The notes under the pieces were generated by a model. The model worked only from the letters and a program-made list of their open reading frames with translations. It searched no databases and was not told the DNA's origin. A DNA stretch of 11,636 nt from Bordetella parapertussis (GTDB taxonomy: Bacteria > Pseudomonadota > Gammaproteobacteria > Burkholderiales > Burkholderiaceae_D), in NCBI GenBank assembly GCA_945867725.1, contig CAMBJI010000033.1:1-11636 (forward strand). The letters run 5' to 3'. Of the stretch, positions 1-8,188 are shown piece after piece. Both the position numbers and the translations under genes were made by a program. Position 1 is the stretch's first letter. Each line of letters begins with the position of its first letter.

Positions 1-271
1 GTACATCGCTGCCTTCGTTGAACACACGCTTTTGTACGATGCCACCCACGCGCGCACGAACTTCAGCCGTTCGTGTAGCTTCCACCCGGCCGGGCAGTTC
101 GTTGACATTGGAAATGTTTTCCGGTGCCACCGTGATGACGGATACCATCATCGGTGGCGGAGCGCCGGCGGGTCCGGCTTTGGGCGCCTCTTTTTTGTCG
201 CCGCAAGCGGCGAGCAGTGCCAGCAGTAAGCCGGAGATGATTAGTCTGCTGGATAGGGTCTTGTTATTCAT
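1..271 (-). CDS. RND efflux periplasmic adaptor lipoprotein, AcrA/MexA type (5' part only)
   Basis: The first 90 codons of a gene that continues beyond the left edge. The product begins MNNKTLSSRLIISG, with a basic n-region, a hydrophobic stretch at residues 9-19 and a lipobox (Leu20-Ala-Ala-Cys23), so it should be a lipid-anchored periplasmic protein. A Lys/Ala/Pro/Gly spacer (about 25-40) follows, then the start of the adaptor core: ELPGRVEA near 59-66, and ARVGGIV plus NEGSDV, the first half of the lipoyl-like domain (about 72-90). In this family the adaptor links an inner-membrane RND pump to a TolC channel; the pump gene would be expected off the left edge. The ATG at 271 is preferred because GGCGGA lies six bases upstream. 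An in-frame ATG at 286 would add five residues (MWRNF) and lacks a ribosome site. The family call is firm; the substrate cannot be inferred. Confidence 0.85.
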   Translation of the reverse strand, partial: MNNKTLSSRLIISGLLLALLAACGDKKEAPKAGPAGAPPPMMVSVITVAPENISNVNELPGRVEATRTAEVRARVGGIVQKRVFNEGSDV

Positions 272-304
272 GAAATTCCGCCACATATAAAAGAAGCTGC
301 TCGC

Positions 305-319
305 GTGACCTGCTGTCAC
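305..319. promoter_or_regulatory. possible operator, inverted repeat upstream of the left adaptor gene
   Basis: GTGAC CTGCT GTCAC is a perfect 5-base inverted repeat with a 5-base centre, about 34 bases upstream of the adaptor ATG at 271. Just upstream of it in the adaptor direction lies a T-rich stretch ending TTTTTTATCTG. The placement suits a repressor site near the transcription start, but the arms are short and could be chance. Confidence 0.25.
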
Positions 320-535
320 CGAACAGATAAAAAACAAATAAAAACGAGTAACGATCAAAGCCTGATGAGAATCGGAGCGCAGGATGTCGCGGCCTGCAGA
401 ACAACGAATACCGCCTGACACAATAAGACCGGAGTCACCCCTGCGGGTGAATGGTACATTTTTCTTTTAATTAAGAAGCTCTTCGGTTTTCGTTAAATGC
501 AAAATAAACAAGACTAAACCTGTTCGAATTTATCT

Positions 536-549
536 TTTCGCGCGCGAAA
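536..549. repeat. 14-base perfect palindrome after tolC
   Basis: TTTCGCGCGCGAAA reads the same on both strands. It lies 30-43 bases beyond the tolC stop codon. It could form a small hairpin in the tolC transcript, but no U-run follows in that direction (the next bases are AGATAAATTC), so a classic Rho-independent terminator is unlikely. A protein-binding site or a Rho-type 3' end is equally possible. Confidence 0.35.
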
Positions 550-578
550 GCGAGCGGCTTGGATAAATCAGCCTGGCA

Positions 579-1907
579 TTACGGTTGTCTTGTTTCGAAC
601 AACTCGTTGAACTGCGCCAGATCGGCTTCACTCAGACTGCCTGCTGCAGCCTTGAGTTTCAGACTATTCATGAGCGTGTCATAGCGCGCTTTAGCCAGAT
701 CGCGTCGGGTCGAGTACAGCTGTTGCTGCGCGTTGAGCACATCAATATTTATGCGCACGCCAACTTCGTAGCCCAAACGGTTGGCATCGAGTGCCGATTT
801 ACTGGAGACTTCGGCGGCTTCCAATGCGCGTGTTTGTGATAAGCCGCTCAGCACACCCAAAAATGCAGTGCGCGTGCTTTGCGCTGCGTTACGGCGGGCG
901 GTATTGAGGTCCGCACGCGCCTTGTCTTCCAGTGAAATGGCTTCGCGAATTTTGCTGCTGGTGGCGTAGCCGCTGAACAGCGGAATAGCCAGCTGTACGC
1001 CGATGTTGGTCGTTGTCGTTGTAATCGCCGTCGTGAAGAAGCTCGTATTGCTGCCGTAACTGGCGACCGCATCGACCGTTGGCAGGTGACCAGCCCGATT
1101 GCGACTGATATCCAGTTTCGCTATCTCTGCCAGCAGTCCCTGGGCGACGACACCGAAATTGCCGGATTCAGCGCTTTGCACCCACGGATCCATGCTGACG
1201 GGTTCGGGCGGACTCAGTTTCACACCGGGTTTCAGACTGGCCAGGGAAGGGGGAATTTTGCCGGTAATCTGAGCAAAGGCATTGCGTTTGACTTCGAGAT
1301 CGTTAGTGGCCGCGATTTCTTGCGCATTCGACAGATCGAAACGTGCCTGTGCTTCATGCGTGTCGGTGATGGTTGCCGTGCCCACTTCGAAATTACGCTT
1401 CGCGGAAGCGAGTTGTTCCGCAATGGCGACTCGCTGCGCTTGAATAAACGCAATCGTGTCCTGTGCGGCCAGCACATCGAAATACGCCTGAGCCAAACGC
1501 ACCATCAGATCGCTTTTCGCCTGATCGAACTGCACTTCACTCACGGCCACTTGCAGCTTGCTTTGCTCGTAGAGATCGGCGTTGGCGCGGTTATAAAGAG
1601 GCTGCCGCAGCAGAAGTTGATAGGCGTTAGCCGAATAGTTAATGTTGGGATTGAGGGTGGATTCGCCGGAGACTTTGTTTGCTGATCCGGTGATGTTCGC
1701 CGTGGGTAACAAGCCCGCACGTCCCTGCACCGATTTTTCCGAATTAGCCTCGCGGGCCGCGCGCGCACTGGAAAACTGACTGTCGTAAGCTTGAGCATCG
1801 CGATAGGCGCTCATCAGATCCAGGGCTGTCGCATCCAGCGACAATAGTGCTGAAGCTATCAGAACAGCGAGTGGTGTTTTACGCATTTTTTTTCCAGTGG
1901 TGTTCAT
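579..1907 (-). CDS. tolC: TolC-family outer-membrane efflux channel
   Basis: Encodes a 442-residue protein, a usual TolC length. After a short start comes a Sec signal peptide: MRKT at residues 8-11, a hydrophobic core (about 12-23) and an Ala-Thr-Ala cleavage site ending near residue 28, followed by LDLMSAYRDA, the typical mature TolC start. The two internally repeated OEP halves are visible. Each has long Ala/Gln/Arg-rich helices and a matching motif: NFEVGTATITDTHEAQARF in the first half, GYEVGVRINIDVLNAQQQ in the second. TolC trimers form the outer-membrane barrel and periplasmic tunnel used by tripartite pumps. The gene is last in the six-gene efflux operon, nine bases after the rhodanese stop. 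The true start may be the inner ATG at 1886, which has GGAAAA upstream and gives a more typical signal peptide; the ATG at 1907 has only a weak ribosome site. Confidence 0.93.
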   Translation of the reverse strand: MNTTGKKMRKTPLAVLIASALLSLDATALDLMSAYRDAQAYDSQFSSARAAREANSEKSVQGRAGLLPTANITGSANKVSGESTLNPNINYSANAYQLLLRQPLYNRANADLYEQSKLQVAVSEVQFDQAKSDLMVRLAQAYFDVLAAQDTIAFIQAQRVAIAEQLASAKRNFEVGTATITDTHEAQARFDLSNAQEIAATNDLEVKRNAFAQITGKIPPSLASLKPGVKLSPPEPVSMDPWVQSAESGNFGVVAQGLLAEIAKLDISRNRAGHLPTVDAVASYGSNTSFFTTAITTTTTNIGVQLAIPLFSGYATSSKIREAISLEDKARADLNTARRNAAQSTRTAFLGVLSGLSQTRALEAAEVSSKSALDANRLGYEVGVRINIDVLNAQQQLYSTRRDLAKARYDTLMNSLKLKAAAGSLSEADLAQFNELFETRQP

Positions 1908-1916
1908 TCTTTAGTC

Positions 1917-2240
1917 TCAATAAGTCGGCATGCTGCCATCGACTTGCACCGCCCAACCATGGACACCGCCAGTCAGATTGGTGACGCTCGTAAAGCCGGC
2001 GCGCTCCAGAAATGCGCCGACCTGCATGCTGCGTGCGCCATGATGGCAGATACAGACGACCGGCGTTTCCGGGTCCAATTCTTCTTGTCTCGCCGGTACA
2101 CTATTCATGGGCATCAGGACCGAGCCATCAATGCGGCAAGTCTCATACTCCCAAGGCTCGCGCACATCAAGCAACATAGGTTGGGGGCGCGTTGAATCCG
2201 ATAGCCATACGGCAAGCTCGGGAGCAGAAATGTGTTCCAT
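1917..2240 (-). CDS. single-domain rhodanese (sulfurtransferase)
   Basis: A 107-residue single-domain rhodanese starting MEHISAPELAVWL. Visible landmarks are LLDVREPWEYE (about 23-33), the DG of the CRIDGS turn, and the active-site loop Cys65-His-His-Gly-Ala-Arg-Ser71, where Cys65 would carry the persulfide. GGVHGWA near 91-97 is the usual C-terminal motif. The protein is the length of GlpE/PspE-type enzymes and has no signal peptide, so it should be cytoplasmic. The open frame extends upstream to 2336, but that part overlaps the methyltransferase gene in another frame and reads as non-homologous, so the ATG at 2240 is chosen, 13 bases after the methyltransferase stop. Its ribosome site is weak, suggesting translational coupling. 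The sulfur acceptor is unknown. Its place between pump and TolC suggests co-expression rather than a direct export role. Confidence 0.9.
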   Translation of the reverse strand: MEHISAPELAVWLSDSTRPQPMLLDVREPWEYETCRIDGSVLMPMNSVPARQEELDPETPVVCICHHGARSMQVGAFLERAGFTSVTNLTGGVHGWAVQVDGSMPTY

Positions 2241-2253
2241 GCCGTGATCCGCT

Positions 2254-2913
2254 TCAGAAACGAAATGCCGAGGGCTTCTCGACATTGCGCAGGGCTTTGA
2301 CGCTGGTTTCAAACAGTTTGACCGTATCCCAGGCACCGTCGGATACGCGCGTAATCATGCAGGCCGACATCACAGGTGCTTCACCGATGACCGCCAGAAT
2401 GCGTCCGCCTACACTCAGTTGCTGAAGAAAGGCGTCGGGCATGGTGGGCAATGAGCCTGAGATCATGATGACATCAAACGCCTGCGATCCACTGCCACTC
2501 CAACCGCGCGCGCCATCGCCAAGCATCACGGTGACATTACCGATACCGTAATCAGCCAGATTTTTTTCCGCGAGCGCTTTCAACTCGGGCACGATCTCGA
2601 CCGTTACCACCTTGTTTGCATGATGCGCGAGCAGCGCCGCCATGTAACCCGACCCCGCTCCGATTTCCAATACGGACTCATGTGACTGCACGGCAGCTTC
2701 CTGCAGCAGACGTGCCTCCAGTTTCGGCGAGAGCATGTTTTCGCCTTGTGGCAGTGGGATCTCGGTATCGACGAAGGCAAGCGCCTGATAAGCCGTTGGC
2801 ACAAAAGCCTCGCGTCGCACAGCCACCAGTGTTTGCAGAATATTGAGATCCAGCACATCCCAGGTGCGGATCTGCTGTTCAATCATATTCCGTCGTGCTT
2901 GTTCGAGATTCAT
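2254..2913 (-). CDS. protein-L-isoaspartate O-methyltransferase-like protein (divergent)
   Basis: A 219-residue class I SAM-dependent methyltransferase of the Pcm type. The N-terminus MNLEQARRNMIEQQIRTWDV and AFVPTAYQ (36-43) match the family. SAM motif I is VLEIGAGSGY (81-90), the acidic residue ending beta-2 is Glu106 in VTVEIVPEL, GDGARGW is at 132-138, and FDVIMISGSLP to GGRILAVIG (146-177) gives the distal strands. Classical enzymes repair isoaspartyl residues in aged proteins. Here the canonical substrate-loop motif (TISQP in E. coli Pcm) reads NMLSP at 59-63, so repair activity is not assured. The start at 2913 is set by AGGAG nine bases upstream; the frame stays open to 3027, but that part overlaps the pump gene's 3' end. 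The gene follows the pump by 50 bases and precedes the rhodanese. The fold call is firm; the exact substrate is open. Confidence 0.85.
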   Translation of the reverse strand: MNLEQARRNMIEQQIRTWDVLDLNILQTLVAVRREAFVPTAYQALAFVDTEIPLPQGENMLSPKLEARLLQEAAVQSHESVLEIGAGSGYMAALLAHHANKVVTVEIVPELKALAEKNLADYGIGNVTVMLGDGARGWSGSGSQAFDVIMISGSLPTMPDAFLQQLSVGGRILAVIGEAPVMSACMITRVSDGAWDTVKLFETSVKALRNVEKPSAFRF

Positions 2914-2922
2914 CTGGGAAAA

Positions 2923-2927
2923 CTCCT
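2923..2927 (-). promoter_or_regulatory. ribosome binding site that fixes the methyltransferase start
   Basis: AGGAG on the minus strand, with nine bases between it and the ATG at 2913. It supports that start over the longer in-frame ATG at 3027, which would overlap the pump gene's coding end by 64 bases. Confidence 0.75.
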
Positions 2928-2963
2928 GCGCCAAAAAGAAGTAAATTTTATCAAAAGCTTGCG

Positions 2964-5900
2964 TTATTCCGGGAGGTCGCCTGCCTCGTCCGCAGACTGA
3001 GCCGAGCCGAAACGGCGGCGTCCCCATTGAGCCAAGTCATCCATCCAGGTGTAGATAACGGGCACCACCACCAGCGTCAGGATCGAGGAGGTGATGATGC
3101 CGCCAATAACAGCCTGACCCATGGGCGCGCGCTGCTCGGAACCTTCGGCCATACCCAGCGCCAGCGGCACCATGCCAAACACCATCGCCAGCGTCGTCAT
3201 CAGAATGGGTCGCAGTCGCACATGCGCTGCCTCGAGCAGAGCCTCGCTACGTTCCATACCCGCCTTGCGCGCCTGATTGGCAAAGTCCACCAGCAAAATC
3301 GCATTCTTGGTGACCAGTCCCATTAGCATCACGAAGCCAATAATCGAGAACAGATTCAGCGTTGAGCGGAACAACATCAGCGACAGGAAAACACCGATCA
3401 GCGTCAGCGGCAGTGCCGACATGATCGCAATCGGTTGCAGGAAACTGGCAAATTGCGACGCGAGAATCATGTAAATGAAAATGATCGCCAGCAGTAAAGC
3501 CGACAGCGCGTAACCAAACGACTCCTGCATGTTTTTGGCTGCGCCGCCGATCTGATAGCGATAACCGGGTTGCCAGCTCATTGATTCAAGCACCAGTTTG
3601 ATATCGACGCCGGCTTGTCCAGCCGAGCGCCCCAGCACGTTCGCAGAGATTTCAACTTCACGATTCAGGTCGCGCCGATTGATCTGGTTGGCACCATTAG
3701 CAGGCACGATGCTGGCCACCTGACGCAAAGGCACCATTCGCGGCGAACCATCTGCATTCATCTGACTGCTGGCCAGATTAAGCCTTGAAAGATCAGCGAT
3801 GTTATTGCGGTCCGAGGGTGCAAGTCGCACCGTGACATCGTAAGTTTCATCATTCGGCGCACGCCAACCGGTCACTGCTTCGCCGGCCAACAGCGGTCGC
3901 AAGGTATTGCCTATCTGTGCCACGCCGATACCCAGATCCGCGGCGACCTCACGGAAAGGCTCAACCTGAATGGTGGGTTTGTTTGGTTTAAGACTCGAAT
4001 CCAGATCCACAACGCCGGGTATGGCGCGCACGCGTGCGGTAGCTTCTTCGGCCAGCTTGCCGAGTTGCTTGAGATCGGGGCCCAAAATAGAAAAACGAAT
4101 TTGTTTGTTATCGCCGCCCACGCCATCCAGCGCGCCGATATGCGTGATCGTAATGCCCGGAATGCGCGCCAGCTGTTCCCGCAGTGGCTGGCTGAGTTCT
4201 TTTGTGCTGCGCTTTCTTTCGCTGCGCGGCACCAGTCGTGCGTACACGGTCGCATAATTTTTTCCTTGCGCTGTGCCCGTATTGATCGTCGTGTACAGAT
4301 CACGCACCTCGGGCAAGGAATTCAGCGCTTGCTCAACCTGTCTGGCTTTGCTTTCGGTAAATTCCAGTGACGATCCCACCGGCGTGTAAAAAATAACGCC
4401 CGTCTCGGAGTAATCAGCCTGCGGCACGAACTCGGTACCCACCAGACCCGCAGCGGGTAGCAGCAGGCCAGCGACAAAAGTGACCAGCGCGAGTACCAGC
4501 GTTGCTACGCGGTGGCGCAGCGACCAGCGCAAGGTGACCTGATAGATTTTTGATAGCCACTGTACAAAGCGATCGAATTGTTCGAGCACCCGGCCGATCG
4601 TATGCGCATACCAGCCGCGACGGGGACCCTGACCGTGGACCGCCGGATCATGCCAAATAGATGAGAGCATCGGATCCAACGTAAACGACACAAACATCGA
4701 AATCAGTACTGCTGCTGCCACCGTGATGCCGAACTGATGAAAGAAGCGACCGATGATGCCGCCCATGAATCCCACCGGAAGAAACACCGCCACAATCGAA
4801 AAAGTCGTCGCCAGCACAGCTAGTCCGATTTCTTGGGTACCCTCAAGGGCTGCCGTGCGTGGATTTTTATAGCGACCATTGACGCGCATGCCGGCATGAC
4901 GAACGATGTTTTCACGTACGACAATCGCATCATCAATCAACAGACCCACGCAGAGCGACAAAGCCATCAACGTGATCGTGTTAATCGTGAAGCCAAACAT
5001 ATCCATGAACAAAAAAGTACCGATCAGCGAGACCGGCAGCGTCAAACCGGTAATCACTGTCGAGCGCCATGAGTTCAGGAACAGAAAGACAATCAGGATA
5101 GTCAGCAGCGCGCCTTCGATCAACGTGCGACGCACGTTCTCGACGCCAACACGAATCTGCCGCGAACCATCTTTGATCACATCGAGTTTTACACCCGGGT
5201 GCAGCGCATTGAGCGTGGGCTGAAGATCGGTGATTACTTTTTTCAGACCATCGGCCACATCAATCGTATTCTGACCTTGCGCCTTGAGGATATCGAGCGC
5301 CAGCGTGCGTTGACCATTAAAGAGCGCCAGATTTTCCTGCTCCTGCTGACTGTCGATCACGAGAGCGACTTGTCCCAGTAAGACTGAATGACCACCGCGC
5401 TGCGCGACCACGATCCGCTCGAAATCTTCGGGTCGTTTAATCCGGCCTTGCACCTGCACCACTTGTTCGTTGGCGGTTGCGCGCACACTACCCGTGGGCA
5501 GTTCCTGATTTTCGTTGCGCAGAGCATTGAGCACTTGATCCATGCTGATGCCGAGTGCTTCCATGTCCGCAGGTTTGACCTGAATCTGTATCTCACGCTT
5601 GACGCCGCCGACTAGCGTGACTGAACCCACACCGCGTACATTTTCCAGACGTTTTTTAATCAGCTGATCTGCAATCGTGGTCAGCTCGCGCATGCTGTAC
5701 TTGCCTTTGTTCGCGTCATTGGTCACGGCGACCGAGAAAATCGGACGGTCTGCCGGGTCGTAGCGTGTGACGCGCGGTTCCTTCACTTCTTTGCGGAAAA
5801 TCGATTTGATCAGCGCGACTTTTTCACGCACATCCTGTGCCGCCTGTGCTGGGTCGATCATGAGCGAGAACTCAATGATGACGATTGACTGGCCCTCGTA

Positions 5901-6152
5901 AGAGCGTGAGGTCAGGCTGTTGATGCCGTTAATAGTGTTGACAGTTTCTTCGATCTTGCGAGTGATGTCGGTCTCGACCGTTTCAGGTGCCGCGCCCGGA
6001 TATTCCGTCTGTACGACCACGATAGGAAAGGTCACATCAGGGAACTGATCCACGCGCAGTCGCTTATAAGAGAAAAGCCCCAGCACGACAAACGCCACCA
6101 TCATCATGGTGGCTAAAACCGGAGTGCCGATACTTATTCGTGTAAACCACAT
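2964..6152 (-). CDS. RND multidrug efflux permease (AcrB/HAE-1 family)
   Basis: A full-length inner-membrane RND pump of 1062 residues; AcrB-type proteins are about 1030-1050. It has the duplicated architecture: TM1 (about 11-29), a large periplasmic loop, TM2-TM6 (about 340-492), TM7 (about 548-568), a second periplasmic loop, then TM8-TM12 (about 880-1037). The proton-relay residues are all present: Asp407-Asp408 in [13 protein letters not shown], Lys949 in [14 protein letters not shown], and the conserved Arg of RLRPILMT (Arg980). Early motifs DQFPDVTFP and [10 protein letters not shown] are typical of HAE-1 pumps. The pump exchanges protons for export of drugs, dyes or other amphiphiles through the adaptor and TolC. 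AGGGA precedes the ATG at 6152, and the adaptor stop is 20 bases upstream. Overall it resembles MdtB/MdtC-like and acriflavin-resistance pumps, but the substrate cannot be read from sequence. Confidence 0.95.
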   Translation of the reverse strand: MWFTRISIGTPVLATMMMVAFVVLGLFSYKRLRVDQFPDVTFPIVVVQTEYPGAAPETVETDITRKIEETVNTINGINSLTSRSYEGQSIVIIEFSLMIDPAQAAQDVREKVALIKSIFRKEVKEPRVTRYDPADRPIFSVAVTNDANKGKYSMRELTTIADQLIKKRLENVRGVGSVTLVGGVKREIQIQVKPADMEALGISMDQVLNALRNENQELPTGSVRATANEQVVQVQGRIKRPEDFERIVVAQRGGHSVLLGQVALVIDSQQEQENLALFNGQRTLALDILKAQGQNTIDVADGLKKVITDLQPTLNALHPGVKLDVIKDGSRQIRVGVENVRRTLIEGALLTILIVFLFLNSWRSTVITGLTLPVSLIGTFLFMDMFGFTINTITLMALSLCVGLLIDDAIVVRENIVRHAGMRVNGRYKNPRTAALEGTQEIGLAVLATTFSIVAVFLPVGFMGGIIGRFFHQFGITVAAAVLISMFVSFTLDPMLSSIWHDPAVHGQGPRRGWYAHTIGRVLEQFDRFVQWLSKIYQVTLRWSLRHRVATLVLALVTFVAGLLLPAAGLVGTEFVPQADYSETGVIFYTPVGSSLEFTESKARQVEQALNSLPEVRDLYTTINTGTAQGKNYATVYARLVPRSERKRSTKELSQPLREQLARIPGITITHIGALDGVGGDNKQIRFSILGPDLKQLGKLAEEATARVRAIPGVVDLDSSLKPNKPTIQVEPFREVAADLGIGVAQIGNTLRPLLAGEAVTGWRAPNDETYDVTVRLAPSDRNNIADLSRLNLASSQMNADGSPRMVPLRQVASIVPANGANQINRRDLNREVEISANVLGRSAGQAGVDIKLVLESMSWQPGYRYQIGGAAKNMQESFGYALSALLLAIIFIYMILASQFASFLQPIAIMSALPLTLIGVFLSLMLFRSTLNLFSIIGFVMLMGLVTKNAILLVDFANQARKAGMERSEALLEAAHVRLRPILMTTLAMVFGMVPLALGMAEGSEQRAPMGQAVIGGIITSSILTLVVVPVIYTWMDDLAQWGRRRFGSAQSADEAGDLPE

Positions 6153-6172
6153 GGCGCCGGTCCCTGTCTTTT

Positions 6173-7315
6173 CTAGCGAGCCTTGGCTGGCGCAGCCACT
6201 CGAACGCGCGTGCCAGTTTGCAGGTTGCCCATATCGGTGCGCACCACTTGCGCACCAAAATCCAGACCTGAAACGATATCAGTGAGATAGTCCTCGCCGC
6301 TGCGGCCATCAATGCCGACCGTCACTGCCGTCTTGCTCAGCTGGCCATTGGTGATGGTGTAAACAAACGCACCCTGACTATCCTTGCGCACCGCACTTTG
6401 CGGCAAAGCCAGCACACCTTGTTTTGCACGGAGTACCAGTTGCGCCTCGGCGAACATACCAACGCGAAGCACATTTTTCGGATTGGCGACTTGCACATAC
6501 ACCAGCACCGAGCGTGAGCCGGTTTGGGTAGAGGGATTGATACGAGCCACTTTGCCTTCGAAAATTTCTGGCAAGCCTTCGATATGCAAACTGACCGGCT
6601 GACCAATGACAATCTGTGCAATGTCGCTGGTAGGTACCGCTGCTTCCAGTTCCATTTTTTGCAGATTAACGATATCGAGCAGCTTATTGTCCGGCGAGAC
6701 TTTTTCTCCTGGCTGTACGTAGCGTGCCGCCACCAGACCTGAAATCGGCGTGCGGATCACGGTGTCATTCAGTGATTTCTGGACAATGTTTATCGCGCCG
6801 CGTGCCGCCGCCACGTTGGCTTCGGCTGCTGCGTACTGACTGGCTGCATTGTCAAAGGCATTGCGTGAGATGAATCCCTTTTCCACCAAGACGCGATTGT
6901 TATCGCGCGTCTTGGTAGCAATCTCAAGCTGGGCGCGCGCCGCATCCAGATTGCCGCGCGCCTGAGCAACGCGCGCTTCATATTCGGTGCCATCGGTCAC
7001 CACCACGATTTGTCCCGCGCGCACAGACTCGCCTTCGCGCACCAGTACCTGTCGAACATCAGCCGCCACGCGCGCTTTGACCGTGGCCATGTCGACCGCG
7101 CGCAACGATCCTGATAATGAGAGCGTTTGTCGAATCTCCACTGGAGCCGCGGTCACGACTTCCTTTGGCAGAAATTCAAGGGTCGGCGGTACTGCCGCCA
7201 CCGGTGCTGCTGGTTTTGCCGGTGCAGAAGGGCGCTGCATCAGGCTCCAGATCACGCCACCCGCGACGATCAGCACGATAAGCAGAACAAGCAAGCGAAC
7301 AAGTTTTTTTGACAT
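6173..7315 (-). CDS. RND efflux periplasmic adaptor (membrane fusion protein)
   Basis: A 380-residue adaptor. The N-terminus MSKKLVRLLVLLIVLIVAGG is a membrane anchor (about 5-25) with no lipobox, so it is probably an uncleaved inner-membrane anchor, unlike the lipoprotein adaptor at the left edge. A Pro/Ala linker (28-45) follows. The core then reads in order: first lipoyl half (about 76-108, with VREGESVRAGQ), an alpha-helical hairpin rich in Ala/Gln/Arg (about 110-182), second lipoyl half (RTPISGLV at 188-195, VQPGEKVSP at 200-208), a beta-barrel (about 215-298, with RVGMFAEAQL) and a membrane-proximal domain (about 300-372, with LPQSAVRKD). It bridges the permease just downstream and TolC at the operon end. 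It starts five bases after the repressor stop with a poor ribosome site, so it is probably translationally coupled to the repressor gene. Confidence 0.93.
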   Translation of the reverse strand: MSKKLVRLLVLLIVLIVAGGVIWSLMQRPSAPAKPAAPVAAVPPTLEFLPKEVVTAAPVEIRQTLSLSGSLRAVDMATVKARVAADVRQVLVREGESVRAGQIVVVTDGTEYEARVAQARGNLDAARAQLEIATKTRDNNRVLVEKGFISRNAFDNAASQYAAAEANVAAARGAINIVQKSLNDTVIRTPISGLVAARYVQPGEKVSPDNKLLDIVNLQKMELEAAVPTSDIAQIVIGQPVSLHIEGLPEIFEGKVARINPSTQTGSRSVLVYVQVANPKNVLRVGMFAEAQLVLRAKQGVLALPQSAVRKDSQGAFVYTITNGQLSKTAVTVGIDGRSGEDYLTDIVSGLDFGAQVVRTDMGNLQTGTRVRVAAPAKAR

Positions 7316-7320
7316 AGCTT

Positions 7321-8013
7321 TTAGTGATGATTCGACGGCGGTTCGTGCAGTGCCTGAGGGCCATTCGCCTCAGGCACCTTGGCTTGGAGACCATTAATTA
7401 GCAGATCAATATAACAATCCAAATAATCCTTGGCCGATATCGGCTCCAGCCTACAGGAGTGAAAAGAATGTTTCCACATCATTAACATCACCAGTGGTGC
7501 CACGATGACGAGGTTGGCATTCACGGTATCGACGGCTCTGAATTCTCCGCGGGCAATACCGCGCTCTAGAATACCCACAAGTAGCGCATTACACCGGGAG
7601 ATCACTTCTTCATGGTAAAAGCGCGCAACGTCGGGGAAATTGCCTGATTCGGCCATCATCAGCTTCGAAATCCCAGAAAGCTTGGTCTGCCCGACGCGGT
7701 CCCACCAGTTCAAGATAAAGGCGCGCAGCAGATCCCGGCTGCTGCCGGTCGAGCGTTCTATATAGTCTTCCGCTTCAGCCAGCGCTGACACCAGGTTCTC
7801 CCGAACCACGGCCTTGAATAGTTCTTCCTTGTTTTCGAAATACAGATAGAGCGTCCCTTTGGAGACGCCTGCGCGCGCGGCCACGTCATCCAGTCGGGCG
7901 GCCGCATAACCCCGCTCCACAAACAAATCCAGAGCAGCCGCCAGCAACTCTTGCGGACGAGCATCCTTGCGGCGTTCCCAGCGGGGTTTGGTTTTGGGTT
8001 CCAGAGCAGGCAT
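7321..8013 (-). CDS. TetR/AcrR-family transcriptional repressor
   Basis: A 230-residue TetR-type regulator. The N-terminal DNA-binding domain is clear: ELLAAALDLFVERGYAAA, then the helix-turn-helix LDDVAARAGVSKGTLYLYF (41-59) and NKEELFKAVV (61-70). The rest (about 75-215) is helical, with LRAFILNWWDRVG and LVIVAPLVMLMMW, as expected for a ligand-binding and dimer domain. It is the first gene of the minus-strand operon, so repression of the pump genes and of itself is the likely role, relieved by a pump substrate. The ATG at 8013 is the only plausible start; its ribosome site is poor. A candidate operator lies 12-29 bases upstream of the start, just after the -10 box. The basic, Pro-rich first 18 residues are a short extension before the usual domain start. 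Confidence 0.93.
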   Translation of the reverse strand: MPALEPKTKPRWERRKDARPQELLAAALDLFVERGYAAARLDDVAARAGVSKGTLYLYFENKEELFKAVVRENLVSALAEAEDYIERSTGSSRDLLRAFILNWWDRVGQTKLSGISKLMMAESGNFPDVARFYHEEVISRCNALLVGILERGIARGEFRAVDTVNANLVIVAPLVMLMMWKHSFHSCRLEPISAKDYLDCYIDLLINGLQAKVPEANGPQALHEPPSNHH

Positions 8014-8024
8014 GAGCGGAAAAA

Positions 8025-8042
8025 TTACTAACTAGCGAGTCA
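8025..8042. promoter_or_regulatory. candidate TetR operator, imperfect palindrome
   Basis: TTACTAACTAGCGAGTCA is an imperfect palindrome centred on CTAG, with ACT/AGT arms and 12 of 18 positions symmetric. It begins two bases past the -10 box of the operon promoter and covers the expected transcription start, a classic place for an autorepressing TetR protein to block initiation. Confidence 0.5.
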
Positions 8043-8044
8043 GC

Positions 8045-8073
8045 AATATAGGTGGCAGGTAATTATCAGTCAA
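8045..8073 (-). promoter_or_regulatory. sigma70-type promoter of the efflux operon
   Basis: Read on the minus strand, TTGACT (8068-8073), a 17-base spacer and TATATT (8045-8050) form a near-consensus -35/-10 pair. Transcription should start near 8038, giving a leader of about 25 bases before the repressor ATG at 8013. It would drive all six genes down to tolC. The promoter is strong on paper, which makes sense if it is normally held down by the adjacent operator. Confidence 0.75.
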
Positions 8074-8128
8074 GTTTAAACACTGATTTGGTACACAGAA
8101 ATGCATTAAGTCACGGAACCAGAGCCGC

Positions 8129-8158
8129 GGAGGAGTTACGAAAATGGCAGTTCTGTAA
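8129..8158 (+). other. minigene: strong ribosome site plus 4-codon ORF (MAVL-stop)
   Basis: GGAGGAG at 8129-8135 is followed, after eight bases, by ATG GCA GTT CTG TAA (8144-8158). The ribosome site is better than most in this window, yet the frame closes at once. It could be a leader minigene controlling the downstream gene, or the stump of a gene whose body was replaced when the AT-rich gene arrived. The ORF is too short to prove translation. Confidence 0.3.
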
Positions 8159-8188
8159 TTGCTAAAAAGTAAATTCTTTAAAAACGAA

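Larger units (their letters stand above)
272..578. other. gene-free gap between tolC and the left adaptor gene
   Basis: About 300 bases with no credible ORF on either strand. It lies downstream of the tolC stop and upstream of the left adaptor gene, so it should contain the adaptor's promoter. I found no convincing -35/-10 pair. It holds three short inverted repeats: GTGAC-5-GTCAC at 305-319, TCACCC-4-GGGTGA at 435-450, and the 14-base perfect palindrome TTTCGCGCGCGAAA at 536-549. None is followed by a proper T-run in the tolC direction, so no intrinsic terminator can be claimed for the efflux operon. Confidence 0.6.

Noticed and set aside
435..450. TCACCC-4-GGGTGA hairpin followed by T-rich DNA on the plus strand
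   Set aside because: No plus-strand gene precedes it, the stem is only six bases, and the T-rich stretch begins about six bases after it. In the minus direction no U-run follows.
1086..1685. A 199-codon open frame on the plus strand
   Set aside because: It lies wholly antisense to tolC, which has clear homology, a signal peptide and operon context. The plus-strand translation shows no family features.
2240..2336. Longer start for the rhodanese
   Set aside because: The extra 32 residues overlap the methyltransferase coding region and fall outside the rhodanese domain.
2913..3027. Longer start for the methyltransferase
   Set aside because: The extra 38 residues overlap the pump gene's 3' end, do not resemble the family, and the ATG at 2913 has AGGAG at good spacing.
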